Positions 52,922-61,659 of a stretch of DNA of 64,000 nt are shown here, in pieces. The notes beneath the pieces are model-generated. The model ran no database searches and was not told the origin of the DNA. It saw nothing but the letters and a program-made list of their open reading frames with translations. The DNA lies in assembly GCA_963732365.1 (NCBI GenBank), contig CAVSZC010000007.1, positions 372,001-436,000 of the forward strand, written 5' to 3'. Numbering within the stretch: position 1 is the stretch's first letter; each line of letters begins with the position of its first letter. Origin of the DNA: SR-FBR-E99 sp963732365. Its GTDB lineage: Bacteria; Bacteroidota; Bacteroidia; Bacteroidales; VadinHA17. The position numbers and the translations under genes were made by a program.

Positions 52922-54703
52922 TTAAAGGAATACTGGTTTATCAAGCCGTGCGGCGATACGATAAATGGCATTCATCAGCCCCACATGACTGTATGTCTGC
53001 GGAAAGTTACCCCATTGGCTGCCGTCACGGCCCACGTCCTCACTGAAGAGACCCAGGTGATTCGAATACTCCAATAGTTGTTTCAGGTATTCAACGGCTT
53101 CGCTGACATTGCCTGTAGTCGCCAGCGCTTCAACATACCAGAATGCACAGACAAGGAAGGTAGTCTCAGGCTTGCCAAAGTCGTCATCATGTATATATCT
53201 GTACAGCAATCCCTCTTCTGTCCTCAGGTGTTCAGCCAGTACACCAAGATGCTGCTTTGCCCTCTCGCCTGCCGGATCGAGATAACTCATCGTCACAAGA
53301 TGAATTGTGGCGGCATCATAATTGCTGCTTCCGATGGCTTGCATATAGGCCTTGTAATCATCATGATAGCACATCTCGATCTTTTTTGAAGCCTCCGCGG
53401 CAAGCTTCTCTGCCTTTCGGCTAAGATCATTGTCGGAAAAATGGGTGGCAATCTTGTATGCAGCCTTGCTTCCGGCCCAGTGAAAAAGAAAGGTATAACA
53501 GTTGTGCTGCAGTTTGTTCCTGAACTCCCAGATGCCTGCATCAGGCTTCTCCATCGTCTCCTCTATATTATTGAGCAGCCAGCTGATAACCTCCCTTGAC
53601 TTGTTGTACGAGAGGTAGTTTAGACGCTTATCTATGTACAGCGGGAGCAGACTGACAAGTACCTGACCGTAGATGTCATTCTGCTCTTGGTTGAAGGCAT
53701 CATTGCCAATATGTACAGGAGCATTTCCTTCATACCCCTCAAGCTCCAGACTATGCTCCTTGGGGACAGCAGTGCCTGCAATTGTGTACATCGGCTTGAT
53801 CTTCTGCTTCTCCGAAAGGATTATATTCTGTATGTAAAGGAAGTATTTCTCCAGTTCATCAAAGTGCCCCAGGTTGTTAAAGGCATTGAGTGTATAATAT
53901 GAATCCCTCATCCAACAGTAACGATAGTCCCAGTTACGACCTGCGCCCGGCGCTTCCGGCAGACTTGTGGTACCGGATGCAATTATTCCACCGGTATCTT
54001 CAAACTGGTGAAGCTTAAGGACCAGCGCTGAACGGATAATCTCATCCTGAAAAATATTGGGGATGGAGGTGTTCTTGATCCATTGAACCCAGTATTTCAT
54101 TGTCTTCTCCAGAAAATCATCTGCCGTGGCTTCAAGCGGAGCTTCAAGTGGCACCCCGTATGTAAATGCCAGATAACAGGTATTATTAAGTATAAATGAT
54201 TGATTATTAATTATATATGTAAGTGGAATATTCGTGGTTAGCCTCACCTGTGTGTCAAAATTGAGATATCGGATGTGGTTGCTTCCCGCTACAACCTCGG
54301 GCCTGAAGGAACCGTAACTGCCCACTGGTTCACATTTCACTTTTATGAACGGATTGCCGTCAAGGAGTTCTATCTTACGTATCATCATAAGCGGACGGTA
54401 ATACCTGTCATACTGATTAAAGCGGGGAGCAAAGTCAGTGACCCGAAACTTGCCGTCGCTGGTGATAAATTCTGTGGTAAGGATATTTGTATTTTTAATA
54501 TAGGTCTGGAAAGTGTAATAATTTTCACCAGATGGCTTAATCGAAAACTCACCGCCCTTCTTGCTGTCAAGCAGTGATCCGAACAGAAAGCTGCTGTCAA
54601 AACGCGGAAAACACAACCACTTTACTTCAGCACTTTTATTTATATAGGCTAAAAAAGAACAATTGCCTATAACTCCCATGTCATATTTATGAATGTCCCC
54701 CAT
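52922..54703 (-). CDS. Glycoside hydrolase family 15 protein (trehalase/glucoamylase-like)
   Basis: 593 residues from the Met of MGDIHKYDMGVIGNCS; a Met seven codons earlier (54724) is possible and would lie deeper within mscS. The N-terminal beta-sandwich (about 1-210) contains VKWLCFPRFDSSFLFG; the catalytic (alpha/alpha)6 barrel (about 220-590) contains RNWDYRYCWMRDSYYTLNAF and, near the C-terminus, LFSEDVGRDGSQWGNFPQTYSH. GH15 members hydrolyse alpha-1,4 glucans, trehalose or isomaltose; the neighbouring trehalose-phosphate synthase makes trehalase an attractive guess but is not proof. No signal peptide, so cytoplasmic. Overlaps mscS by 17 bases. Confidence 0.85.
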   Translation of the reverse strand: MGDIHKYDMGVIGNCSFLAYINKSAEVKWLCFPRFDSSFLFGSLLDSKKGGEFSIKPSGENYYTFQTYIKNTNILTTEFITSDGKFRVTDFAPRFNQYDRYYRPLMMIRKIELLDGNPFIKVKCEPVGSYGSFRPEVVAGSNHIRYLNFDTQVRLTTNIPLTYIINNQSFILNNTCYLAFTYGVPLEAPLEATADDFLEKTMKYWVQWIKNTSIPNIFQDEIIRSALVLKLHQFEDTGGIIASGTTSLPEAPGAGRNWDYRYCWMRDSYYTLNAFNNLGHFDELEKYFLYIQNIILSEKQKIKPMYTIAGTAVPKEHSLELEGYEGNAPVHIGNDAFNQEQNDIYGQVLVSLLPLYIDKRLNYLSYNKSREVISWLLNNIEETMEKPDAGIWEFRNKLQHNCYTFLFHWAGSKAAYKIATHFSDNDLSRKAEKLAAEASKKIEMCYHDDYKAYMQAIGSSNYDAATIHLVTMSYLDPAGERAKQHLGVLAEHLRTEEGLLYRYIHDDDFGKPETTFLVCAFWYVEALATTGNVSEAVEYLKQLLEYSNHLGLFSEDVGRDGSQWGNFPQTYSHVGLMNAIYRIAARLDKPVFL

Positions 54704-55763
54704 TGTTTTTAGCTTTTTTAACATTGTCAGCCATTATAATAGTGTTGATCGGAAATGGTATCTCAATATTCTCCTTCCTGTATCTGGCATGAAGCCTCTT
54801 AATGAATTCATGCTGCAGGAGAAACTGGTCTGTATATGACTTCACCCTTAGAATAACATTGAATTTGATTGAGTAAGCGTCAAACTTGTTGTATCTGATG
54901 AACGGCTGAAACCCGGGTACTGCTCCTTCATTGGAAGCCATTGCTTCTGTCGCCACTTCGATGGTCACTCTCTCTACCTTCTCAAGATCAGACGAGTAGC
55001 TGACCCCAATCCCAACAAGAAGTGAAAGTTCATTTTCCGGCTTACTGAAGTTATTTACAATGGAGTCGGCCAGTCTGTTGTTGGGTATAATTATAAGCCT
55101 GTTTGAGAGGGTCCTGATCTTGGTACTGCGCCAGCTTATGTCTGTAATAAATCCGTCATCACCGCTCTCCAACCTAACAAAGTCGCCGGGATGCATGTTC
55201 CTGGCAGCAATGATTGTAATACCTGCGAAGAGGTTTGATAGGGTTGGTTGCAGTGCAAGTGCCACAGCAAGGCCGCCGACACCGAGGGCTGTCAGGAGTG
55301 GCGTAATAGGTACCTTAAGAATCTGAAGTATGATGAGGATTCCTAAAGTGAAAATCCCTCCTCTGACAATATTATCGAGAAGGGTACTTTTCATCAGCGG
55401 ATTATCCGTGCCCTCCTGATAAGCCGCAATCCACCCCACAATGAGGCGCGATACCCATACGGTAATGACCAGAACAGTCAGCACATGAATAAACAGGAAA
55501 ATATGGTTTGCCTTAGCAAAGCCATAACCTGGCATGTAAATGGCAGCTGTATATAAACCGGCCAGGAGGAAAACAAAGGGGATAATCCCTTTCGATGCCT
55601 TTACGATTATCTCATCACCCTTCCATTTGGTCCTTGCAGTGTAGGCCAGCAACCATCTTAGTATAATCCTCCTGAATATTATTCCAATTAGAGCGGAGAA
55701 CAGGATGAGTGACACTGCGAATATGTACTCTCTTAGAGGTGGCAGTTTTTCCATTTGGGTCAC
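54687..55763 (-). CDS. MscS-family mechanosensitive channel
   Basis: 358 residues with four or five hydrophobic helices in the first 180 residues. The pore helix is visible as LLTALGVGGLAVALALQPTLSNLFAGI, of which the Gly/Ala pattern GVGGLAVALALQ is typical, and is followed by the beta domain (GDFVRLESGDDGFITDISWRSTKI and IIPNNRLADSIVNNFSKP in key part). The C-terminal alpha/beta domain ends near ENIEIPFPINTI. Such channels release solutes on osmotic downshift. It is the first gene of an operon with GH15 and trehalose synthesis, a sensible pairing for turgor control. An ATG three codons downstream could also be the start. Confidence 0.92.
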   Translation of the reverse strand: MTQMEKLPPLREYIFAVSLILFSALIGIIFRRIILRWLLAYTARTKWKGDEIIVKASKGIIPFVFLLAGLYTAAIYMPGYGFAKANHIFLFIHVLTVLVITVWVSRLIVGWIAAYQEGTDNPLMKSTLLDNIVRGGIFTLGILIILQILKVPITPLLTALGVGGLAVALALQPTLSNLFAGITIIAARNMHPGDFVRLESGDDGFITDISWRSTKIRTLSNRLIIIPNNRLADSIVNNFSKPENELSLLVGIGVSYSSDLEKVERVTIEVATEAMASNEGAVPGFQPFIRYNKFDAYSIKFNVILRVKSYTDQFLLQHEFIKRLHARYRKENIEIPFPINTIIMADNVKKAKNNGGHS

Positions 55764-55878
55764 ATTTAGAATTAAAGAACGGGCGAGGTGAACGTGTCAC
55801 GCCGATAAAAATAGGGAAATTGTCCTATATAGGCAAATAATTCGCTCTCCGGTAGCCCGGAAACTCCATTCAGACAAT

Positions 55879-55913
55879 CAGGTAACGACGCCCAAATTGG
55901 GCGTCGTTACCTG
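55879..55913. repeat. 35-bp palindrome containing the gcvP stop codon
   Basis: CAGGTAACGACGCCCAA and TTGGGCGTCGTTACCTG pair without mismatch around a single A. The gcvP stop (TTA at 55907-55909 on the plus strand) lies inside the right arm. No T-tract follows on the gcvP side, so it is not a classical terminator. Confidence 0.9.
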
Positions 55914-58786
55914 AACGTATCAAACCTGTACGAATCTATCGGTGCACATGAACAGACCAGGTTACGGTCGCCGTAACCGTTGTCAACCCTTCCCACCGAT
56001 GGCCAGAACTTGTTCTCAATCACCCATGGCAACGGGTACGCCGCCTTCTCGCGGGCATAACCGTGACTCCATTTGTCAGATATCACTGCAGCAGCGGTGT
56101 GCGGGGCATTCTTAAGGACATTATCTTCCCTGTCTGCTTTGCCCTCGGTTATCTCCTGTATCTCCTTCCATATGCTACGCATTGCATCGATGAACCTGTC
56201 GAGCTCAGCCCTGGGCTCTGACTCTGTCGGTTCAACCATCAGCGTGCCGTGCACCGGGAATGATAATGTGGGGGCGTGGAACCCGTAGTCCATCAGCCTC
56301 TTTGCTATGTCTGACTCGTCAATGCCTGCCTCCCTGAATCCCCTGCAGTCGAGTATCATCTCATGAGCACACCGCCCCTTGTCGCCGGTGTAGAGCACCT
56401 TGTACATCTTACCCAGCGAGGCAGCTATATAGTTGGCATTAAGAATAGCATACTCCGTTGACCTGGTGAGCCCTTCACTGCCAAGCATCATGACATAAGC
56501 ATGGCTGATGGTAAGCACGTGGGCGCTGCCGAAGGGTGCTGATGCGACAGCGGTGATGCCGTGGCTGCCGCCTGTCTTCACCACCGGATGCGACGGAAGA
56601 AACTCCGCCAGCTTGCTGTTACAGAGGATGGGGCCCATGCCGGGGCCACCGCCGCCGTGAGGTATGGCGAAGGTCTTATGCAGGTTGAGGTGACATACGT
56701 CGGCACCTATCCTGCCGGGGCTTGTGAGCCCCACCTGGGCATTCATGTTGGCGCCGTCCATATAAACAAGGCCGCCGTTCTCATGCACAATCTTTACCAA
56801 ATCGATGATCCCCTCCTCGAATACACCGTGTGTCGAGGGGTAGGTTATCATGGCAGAGCTAAGGCTTGCCTTATGCTCCTCTGCTTTCTTCCTGAGATCG
56901 TCAATATTAATGTTTCCCTGCTCGTCGCACTCCACCACCACCACCTTCATGCCTGCCATGGCCGCACTCGCAGGGTTGGTCCCGTGGGCTGACGAAGGGA
57001 TGAGGGCAACATCGCGATGACCTTCGTTGCGGCTGATGTGATACTGCCTGATGACCATCAGTCCCGCGTACTCGCCGGCTGCGCCGGAGTTGGGCTGGAA
57101 GGAGACGGCATCAAAGCCTGTTATCTCCTTCAGGGCCTCACCCAGCTCATCCATAAGCTGATAGTACCCCTGCGCCTGATCAGCAGGGACAAAGGGATGA
57201 ATATTGCCGAACGCCGGCCAGCTCATTGCGAACATCGACGCTGCCGGGTTGAGTTTCATGGTACAGGAGCCGAGGGGTATCATGCCGTTGGCAAGGGAGA
57301 AGTCCTTGCGCTCAAGCATCTTGATATACCTCATCATGTCAGTCTCGCTGTGGTAGCTGTTGAAGGTACGTTCCTGAAGGAAAGGGGTTGTTCGGTGGAA
57401 CTTCCTGTCAAAGCAGAGATCGGTGCACAGCGTGGTTATCAACGGAGCCTTTTTCCCCGCTGCCTCGGCAAAGATCGAGACCAGCGTATTCATCTCATCA
57501 ATTGTTGTCAGCTCGTCAGTGCTGATCGTTGCGCAATTGGCGCAAGGATACCACAGGTTGATCCCTTTTCCGAGAGCTATCTTTTTGATATCATCGGCTG
57601 TCACTCCAGTGACTGCCTGGACCCTTATCGTGTCAAAGAACTGGTCGTACTTTATTGTATAACCCAGCTCCTTCAGTGCTTTCGAGAGAGTGCACGCCGA
57701 TGAATAGATGTGCATTGCAATACGCTTTATCCCTTCCGGACCGTGATACTGGGCGTACATCCCTGACATGGTTGCCAGGAGAGCCTGGGCAGTGCAGATA
57801 TTTGATGTGGCTCTCTCACGCTTGATATGCTGTTCACGCGTCTGCAGTGCCATGCGGAGTGCCTGTCTGCCGTTCGAGTCAACCGAGACACCTATTATTC
57901 GTCCCGGCATGCTGCGCTTCAGCTCATCCTTCGTTGCAAAGAATCCTGCATGCGGCCCGCCGTAGCTCATCGGCAGCCCGAAGCGCTGGTTCGATCCGAA
58001 CACGATGTCTGCTCCCCACTCCCCCGGAGGGGTCAGCAGTGCAAGGCTCATAAGGTCAGCAGCTACACCGACAAGGGCTCCCGCTGAATGGACCTTCTCA
58101 ACAAGAGTCCTGTAGTCGCGGATCTCACCCATAGCTGAGGGATACTGTACCAGCACTCCGAAGAGTGAAGGATCAGCCTCTATCTGTGTATAGTCAATGA
58201 ACTGAATGTCAATATCAAGTGGTGCTGCCCTGGTCACAAGCACATCACGCGTCTGCAGAAAGACCGAGTTGTCAACAAGGAACTTTCTCGCCCCTGCCTT
58301 CACCTTCTCCCTGGAACGGGCGTTGAACATCATTATCATCGCCTCACCGGCAGCCGTGGCTTCGTCAAGAAGCGACGCGTTGGCTATCTCCATGGCTGTG
58401 AGACCGGTGATCATCGTCTGGTAGTTCAGCAGTGCCTCCAGCCTCCCCTGTGAAATCTCAGCCTGGTAGGGGGTGTATGAGGTGTACCACGCCGGGTTCT
58501 CAAGCACATTCCTGATTATGACAGGCGGTACGGCAACACCGTAATAGCCCTGCCCGATGAAGGAGCGGTACTGCCTGTTGCGCTCTCCTATAGCTCTCAG
58601 GTGGCTTAAATAGGTCACCTCGCTCATTGCCGGCGGCAGGTTGAGAGGTCTCTCAAGCCTGATTGAGGCGGGGACGGTCTCGCTGATCAGCTGGTCAAGC
58701 GAGGAAACGCCAATGGTTCTGCACATCTCAGCAGTTTCACTCTCACGCGGACCGATGTGACGGTTAACAAACTTATCTGATGCCAT
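55907..58786 (-). CDS. gcvP: Glycine decarboxylase P-protein, single chain
   Basis: 959 residues, the full-length homodimeric form rather than the two-subunit type. The N-terminal half carries RHIGPRESETAEM and SFIGQGYYG; the C-terminal half has the PLP-binding Lys704 in LHKTFAIPHGGGGPGMGP. The enzyme removes CO2 from glycine and passes the methylamine group to the lipoyl H protein. GcvT, GcvH and Lpd are not seen here, so the system is split over the genome. The gene's last bases and stop lie within a palindrome. An upstream TATTTTCG at about 58834 resembles a -7 box with one mismatch. No glycine riboswitch is visible in the short upstream gap. Confidence 0.96.
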   Translation of the reverse strand: MASDKFVNRHIGPRESETAEMCRTIGVSSLDQLISETVPASIRLERPLNLPPAMSEVTYLSHLRAIGERNRQYRSFIGQGYYGVAVPPVIIRNVLENPAWYTSYTPYQAEISQGRLEALLNYQTMITGLTAMEIANASLLDEATAAGEAMIMMFNARSREKVKAGARKFLVDNSVFLQTRDVLVTRAAPLDIDIQFIDYTQIEADPSLFGVLVQYPSAMGEIRDYRTLVEKVHSAGALVGVAADLMSLALLTPPGEWGADIVFGSNQRFGLPMSYGGPHAGFFATKDELKRSMPGRIIGVSVDSNGRQALRMALQTREQHIKRERATSNICTAQALLATMSGMYAQYHGPEGIKRIAMHIYSSACTLSKALKELGYTIKYDQFFDTIRVQAVTGVTADDIKKIALGKGINLWYPCANCATISTDELTTIDEMNTLVSIFAEAAGKKAPLITTLCTDLCFDRKFHRTTPFLQERTFNSYHSETDMMRYIKMLERKDFSLANGMIPLGSCTMKLNPAASMFAMSWPAFGNIHPFVPADQAQGYYQLMDELGEALKEITGFDAVSFQPNSGAAGEYAGLMVIRQYHISRNEGHRDVALIPSSAHGTNPASAAMAGMKVVVVECDEQGNINIDDLRKKAEEHKASLSSAMITYPSTHGVFEEGIIDLVKIVHENGGLVYMDGANMNAQVGLTSPGRIGADVCHLNLHKTFAIPHGGGGPGMGPILCNSKLAEFLPSHPVVKTGGSHGITAVASAPFGSAHVLTISHAYVMMLGSEGLTRSTEYAILNANYIAASLGKMYKVLYTGDKGRCAHEMILDCRGFREAGIDESDIAKRLMDYGFHAPTLSFPVHGTLMVEPTESEPRAELDRFIDAMRSIWKEIQEITEGKADREDNVLKNAPHTAAAVISDKWSHGYAREKAAYPLPWVIENKFWPSVGRVDNGYGDRNLVCSCAPIDSYRFDTFR

Positions 58787-58874
58787 ATTATGGTTATTTA
58801 TTTATTTTTTAAGTGGTAAGCGGCGTGACGAAAATAGTATAATCATGTCAGGAAAAAAATGGATTTTGACAATG

Positions 58875-59522
58875 TCATGAGAAAAATGGATTGGATCTTA
58901 TCTCCTCACCGATGGTTGTTGCCGGACCGTGACCCGGGTAGACTGCCGTATCGGGCGGCAGGACGAACAGCCTGCTGCTTATGTTCTCAAGCAACTGCTC
59001 ATGATTTCCTCCCGGAAGATCGGACCGGCCTATGCTCCCTGCAAAGAGGGCGTCGCCTGTGAACAGGGCACTGTGGTCCCTGATATAAAATGCGACGCCG
59101 CCAGGTGAATGACCCGGCACGGCGATGACCTCCATCGTGAGGCCCGCAGCTGTGATCATCTCACCGTCAGTGAGCTCCCTCTCAGGCTCCGGAGGCTCTT
59201 CCATCGTGAGACCGAACATAAGGGCATGTTTCGGTGAGCTGGAATGGTTATATCTCTCACCGGGGTGAAACATCGACCTTAAACCGTATTTTCTCAGGAC
59301 AAAATCATTGCCGAAGATATGATCAAGATGGCAGTGTGTGTTCAGCAGTATGACCGGCGTCAGGCCACGTGAGGATAGAAAATCCCCGAGTCTCTTCTCT
59401 TCTTCCGGGCCGTAGCATCCGCAATCTATAATTATGCATGATCCCTCTTCTCCTGAGATCACATATGTGTTTACCTCTATGGGTGAGAATATATGTCTGT
59501 ATATATGCATCTTATCGCTCAT
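58875..59522 (-). CDS. Metallo-beta-lactamase fold hydrolase
   Basis: 215 residues from MSDKMHIYRHIFSP; a longer frame to 59597 lies inside pcm in another frame and is unlikely, and an ATG at 59510 is an alternative. The metal-binding HxHxDH appears as HCHLDH (His63, His65, Asp67, His68), with further ligands in GHSPGGV and TGDALF and a final YPGHGP. Family members of this size are glyoxalase II-like or Rv-type hydrolases; the substrate is unknown. Overlaps pcm by 11 bases and is probably cotranscribed. Confidence 0.85.
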   Translation of the reverse strand: MSDKMHIYRHIFSPIEVNTYVISGEEGSCIIIDCGCYGPEEEKRLGDFLSSRGLTPVILLNTHCHLDHIFGNDFVLRKYGLRSMFHPGERYNHSSSPKHALMFGLTMEEPPEPERELTDGEMITAAGLTMEVIAVPGHSPGGVAFYIRDHSALFTGDALFAGSIGRSDLPGGNHEQLLENISSRLFVLPPDTAVYPGHGPATTIGEEIRSNPFFS

Positions 59523-60177
59523 TATCCCTGTCATTGACGATGCCCTTAAGCATGGGCACAAATACAAAGTAGCCATGGGTAGTGATCTCATAGTCATCCT
59601 CCCCGCGTCGGGTATAGAGTGTCATGACCTGTGAGTCACGTTCCCCCTTCGGCACCACCAGCCTCCCTCCCGTGCGGAGTTGCTTAAGGAGCTTGTCAGG
59701 TACCTCGGCAGTGGCAGCAGTAATGATTATCCCGTCATAGGGCCCGTACTGAGGCTGTCCCTCATAGCCGTCACCCAGGAAAAAGTGGATGCGGTAGCCC
59801 ATGGAGTTTAGCAATGCCTGTGCCTTACCGTACAGCTCTCTGTGGCGTTCAATGGTAAATACCTTCACCCCCATCTCGGCAAGGACCGCGGCCTGGTAAC
59901 CTGAGCCGGTGCCTATCTCAAGCACCTTATCCCGTTTTCCCACATTCAGTAAAATGGTCTGTACGGCAACGGTATAGGGCTGCGAGATCGTCTGTCCGGC
60001 TGAAATAGGAAAGGCCTTGTCCTGGTAGGCATGCCTGAGGAAAGCATCATCCATAAAGAGGTGACGCGGCACCCTGTTCATAGCTTCAAGCACCCTCTCG
60101 TCACTTATACCCTTGGCCCTCAGCTCGTCAATAAGCTTCTTCCTCTTTCCCCTGGCTTCAAATGACTCTTCAATCAT
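59512..60177 (-). CDS. pcm: Protein-L-isoaspartate O-methyltransferase
   Basis: 221 residues from the Met at 60177; a longer frame to 60219 would overlap the divergent promoter region. The PCMT motifs are present: RVPRHLFMD, YQDKAFPISAGQTISQPY, the SAM loop VLEIGTGSGYQAAVLA and the later IIITAATAEVP. The enzyme methylates isoaspartyl residues of damaged proteins so that they can be repaired. The MBL gene overlaps its 3' end. The divergent sugar transferase gene begins 60 bases away. Confidence 0.93.
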   Translation of the reverse strand: MIEESFEARGKRKKLIDELRAKGISDERVLEAMNRVPRHLFMDDAFLRHAYQDKAFPISAGQTISQPYTVAVQTILLNVGKRDKVLEIGTGSGYQAAVLAEMGVKVFTIERHRELYGKAQALLNSMGYRIHFFLGDGYEGQPQYGPYDGIIITAATAEVPDKLLKQLRTGGRLVVPKGERDSQVMTLYTRRGEDDYEITTHGYFVFVPMLKGIVNDRDNER

Positions 60178-60208
60178 CCACTGGTGATTTTGGTCTAAAA
60201 ATAACAGA

Positions 60209-60216
60209 TATCTTTG
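60209..60216 (+). promoter_or_regulatory. Candidate promoter (-7 TATCTTTG, upstream TTTG) for the sugar transferase
   Basis: TATCTTTG matches TAnnTTTG and lies 21 bases before the start codon at 60237. A TTTG at 60189-60192, 16 bases upstream, may serve as the -33 element though slightly closer than usual. Confidence 0.55.
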
Positions 60217-60236
60217 CATTACCCTCTACCAGACTG

Positions 60237-61658
60237 ATGAAAAAAACTGCCCGAAGAATTGCTCTGTCATATATAGTGGCGGATTTTGTTGGCTCGTCTG
60301 TAGCCTGGGGACTTTTCTACCTGTACCGGAAATATTTCATTGAGACCAGCCTCTATGGCGAATACTTCAAAATGGAGCTTGGCAACAAGTTCTGGCTCGG
60401 GATAATGCTCATACCTCTGTTTTTCTTGATGGTCTATGCCCTGGCTGGATTCTACTCAGACCCGCTGCGCAGGTCACGCCTGCACGAATTCGGCAAGTCT
60501 CTTGCTGTCACACTCTCTGCCGTTGTTTTGCTTTTTTTTATCCTCATCCTCGATGATGCCGTAGGCCATTATTCGACCTACTACCACTCATTCAGCGTGC
60601 TCTTCGTTTTACAGTTTTTGCTTACCTGGGTGCCAAGGTTTATCATCACATCAGGTGTGTCAGGGAAGATACACAGACGTGAGACAGGATTCAGAACCAT
60701 CATCGTGGGAAGCAACGGCAGGGCTGTCAGTCTGCTGAATGACATCAGGAGTGAGAAGGTACCTGCCGGCAACCTGATAACAGGCTATGTCAGCGTAGAT
60801 GGTGCCGGAGCAGAGCCTCTTGCAGATGGTGTACCGTGGCTGGGGAACAGTAATGATCTTGTAGGACTTATCGGCCGGGAGGAGGCAGAGGAGGTCATCC
60901 TGGCCCTTGAGGAGGATGAATATCCGGTCGTTGAGGAGCTTGTCAACAGTATCTGCCACCTCAATGTGATTGTAAAGTCTCTCCCTTCGATGAGAAGTAT
61001 TATTTCGGGACATGTTGAGGCAGGACCGATCTATGCCACTCCCCTCCTGAGAATATCATACAGGAAGATGCCGCACTGGCAGGTGATGGTGAAACTTGTC
61101 ATGGACTATGCTGGTGCGCTCACAGCCCTCATCATTCTCTCTCCGCTGATGGCAGTGCTTGCCCTCCTGATAAGGCTCTCAGGCAGCGGACCGGTTATTT
61201 TCAGGCAGGAACGGATTGGCCGTTACGGCAAGTCTTTTATGATCTACAAGTTCAGATCGATGGATGACGGGGCGGAGCCTGACGGGCCAATGCTTGCAGT
61301 CAAGGGAGACAACAGGATCACACCACTCGGAAGATTCATGCGGAAGCACCGGTTTGACGAGATACCAAACTTCATCAACGTATTGAGGGGGGAGATGTCA
61401 CTCGTCGGCCCCAGACCCGAACGACGCCATTATATTGAACAGATAATGCAAAAAGCGCCATACTATAACAGGGTACTGGCAGTTAAGCCCGGCATTACCT
61501 GCTGGGGACAGGTGAAACTGGGATACGCATCCGATGTTTCCAGGATGCTCGAGAGGCTTGACTATGATCTTCTCTACCTTGAGAATATATCTCTCTATCT
61601 TGACCTGAAAATACTGTTTTATACCCTGGGAACAATTGTCAAAGGGAAAGGACTGTAA
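60237..61658 (+). CDS. Polyprenyl-phosphate sugar-1-phosphate transferase (exopolysaccharide priming)
   Basis: 473 residues from the ATG after the promoter box; the longer frame to 60162 overlaps it. The first 120 residues hold four membrane helices, then a cytosolic Rossmann-like domain (about 150-270, TIIVGSNGRAVSLLNDI), another helix (about 285-310), and the catalytic bacterial sugar transferase domain (PVIFRQERIGRYGKSFMIYKFRSM, in key part QERIGRYGKSF and KFRSM; later GEMSLVGPRPE and CWGQVKLG). It loads a sugar phosphate onto undecaprenyl phosphate to start capsule or exopolysaccharide assembly. The other genes of such a locus are not here, so it is an isolated priming enzyme. Convergent with the MORN gene, 1 base apart. 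Confidence 0.92.
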   Translation: MKKTARRIALSYIVADFVGSSVAWGLFYLYRKYFIETSLYGEYFKMELGNKFWLGIMLIPLFFLMVYALAGFYSDPLRRSRLHEFGKSLAVTLSAVVLLFFILILDDAVGHYSTYYHSFSVLFVLQFLLTWVPRFIITSGVSGKIHRRETGFRTIIVGSNGRAVSLLNDIRSEKVPAGNLITGYVSVDGAGAEPLADGVPWLGNSNDLVGLIGREEAEEVILALEEDEYPVVEELVNSICHLNVIVKSLPSMRSIISGHVEAGPIYATPLLRISYRKMPHWQVMVKLVMDYAGALTALIILSPLMAVLALLIRLSGSGPVIFRQERIGRYGKSFMIYKFRSMDDGAEPDGPMLAVKGDNRITPLGRFMRKHRFDEIPNFINVLRGEMSLVGPRPERRHYIEQIMQKAPYYNRVLAVKPGITCWGQVKLGYASDVSRMLERLDYDLLYLENISLYLDLKILFYTLGTIVKGKGL

Positions 61659-61659
61659 A

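Noticed and set aside
55879..55913. Palindrome read as a classical terminator
   Set aside because: No T-run follows on the gcvP side, and it overlaps the stop codon; it is treated as a repeat.
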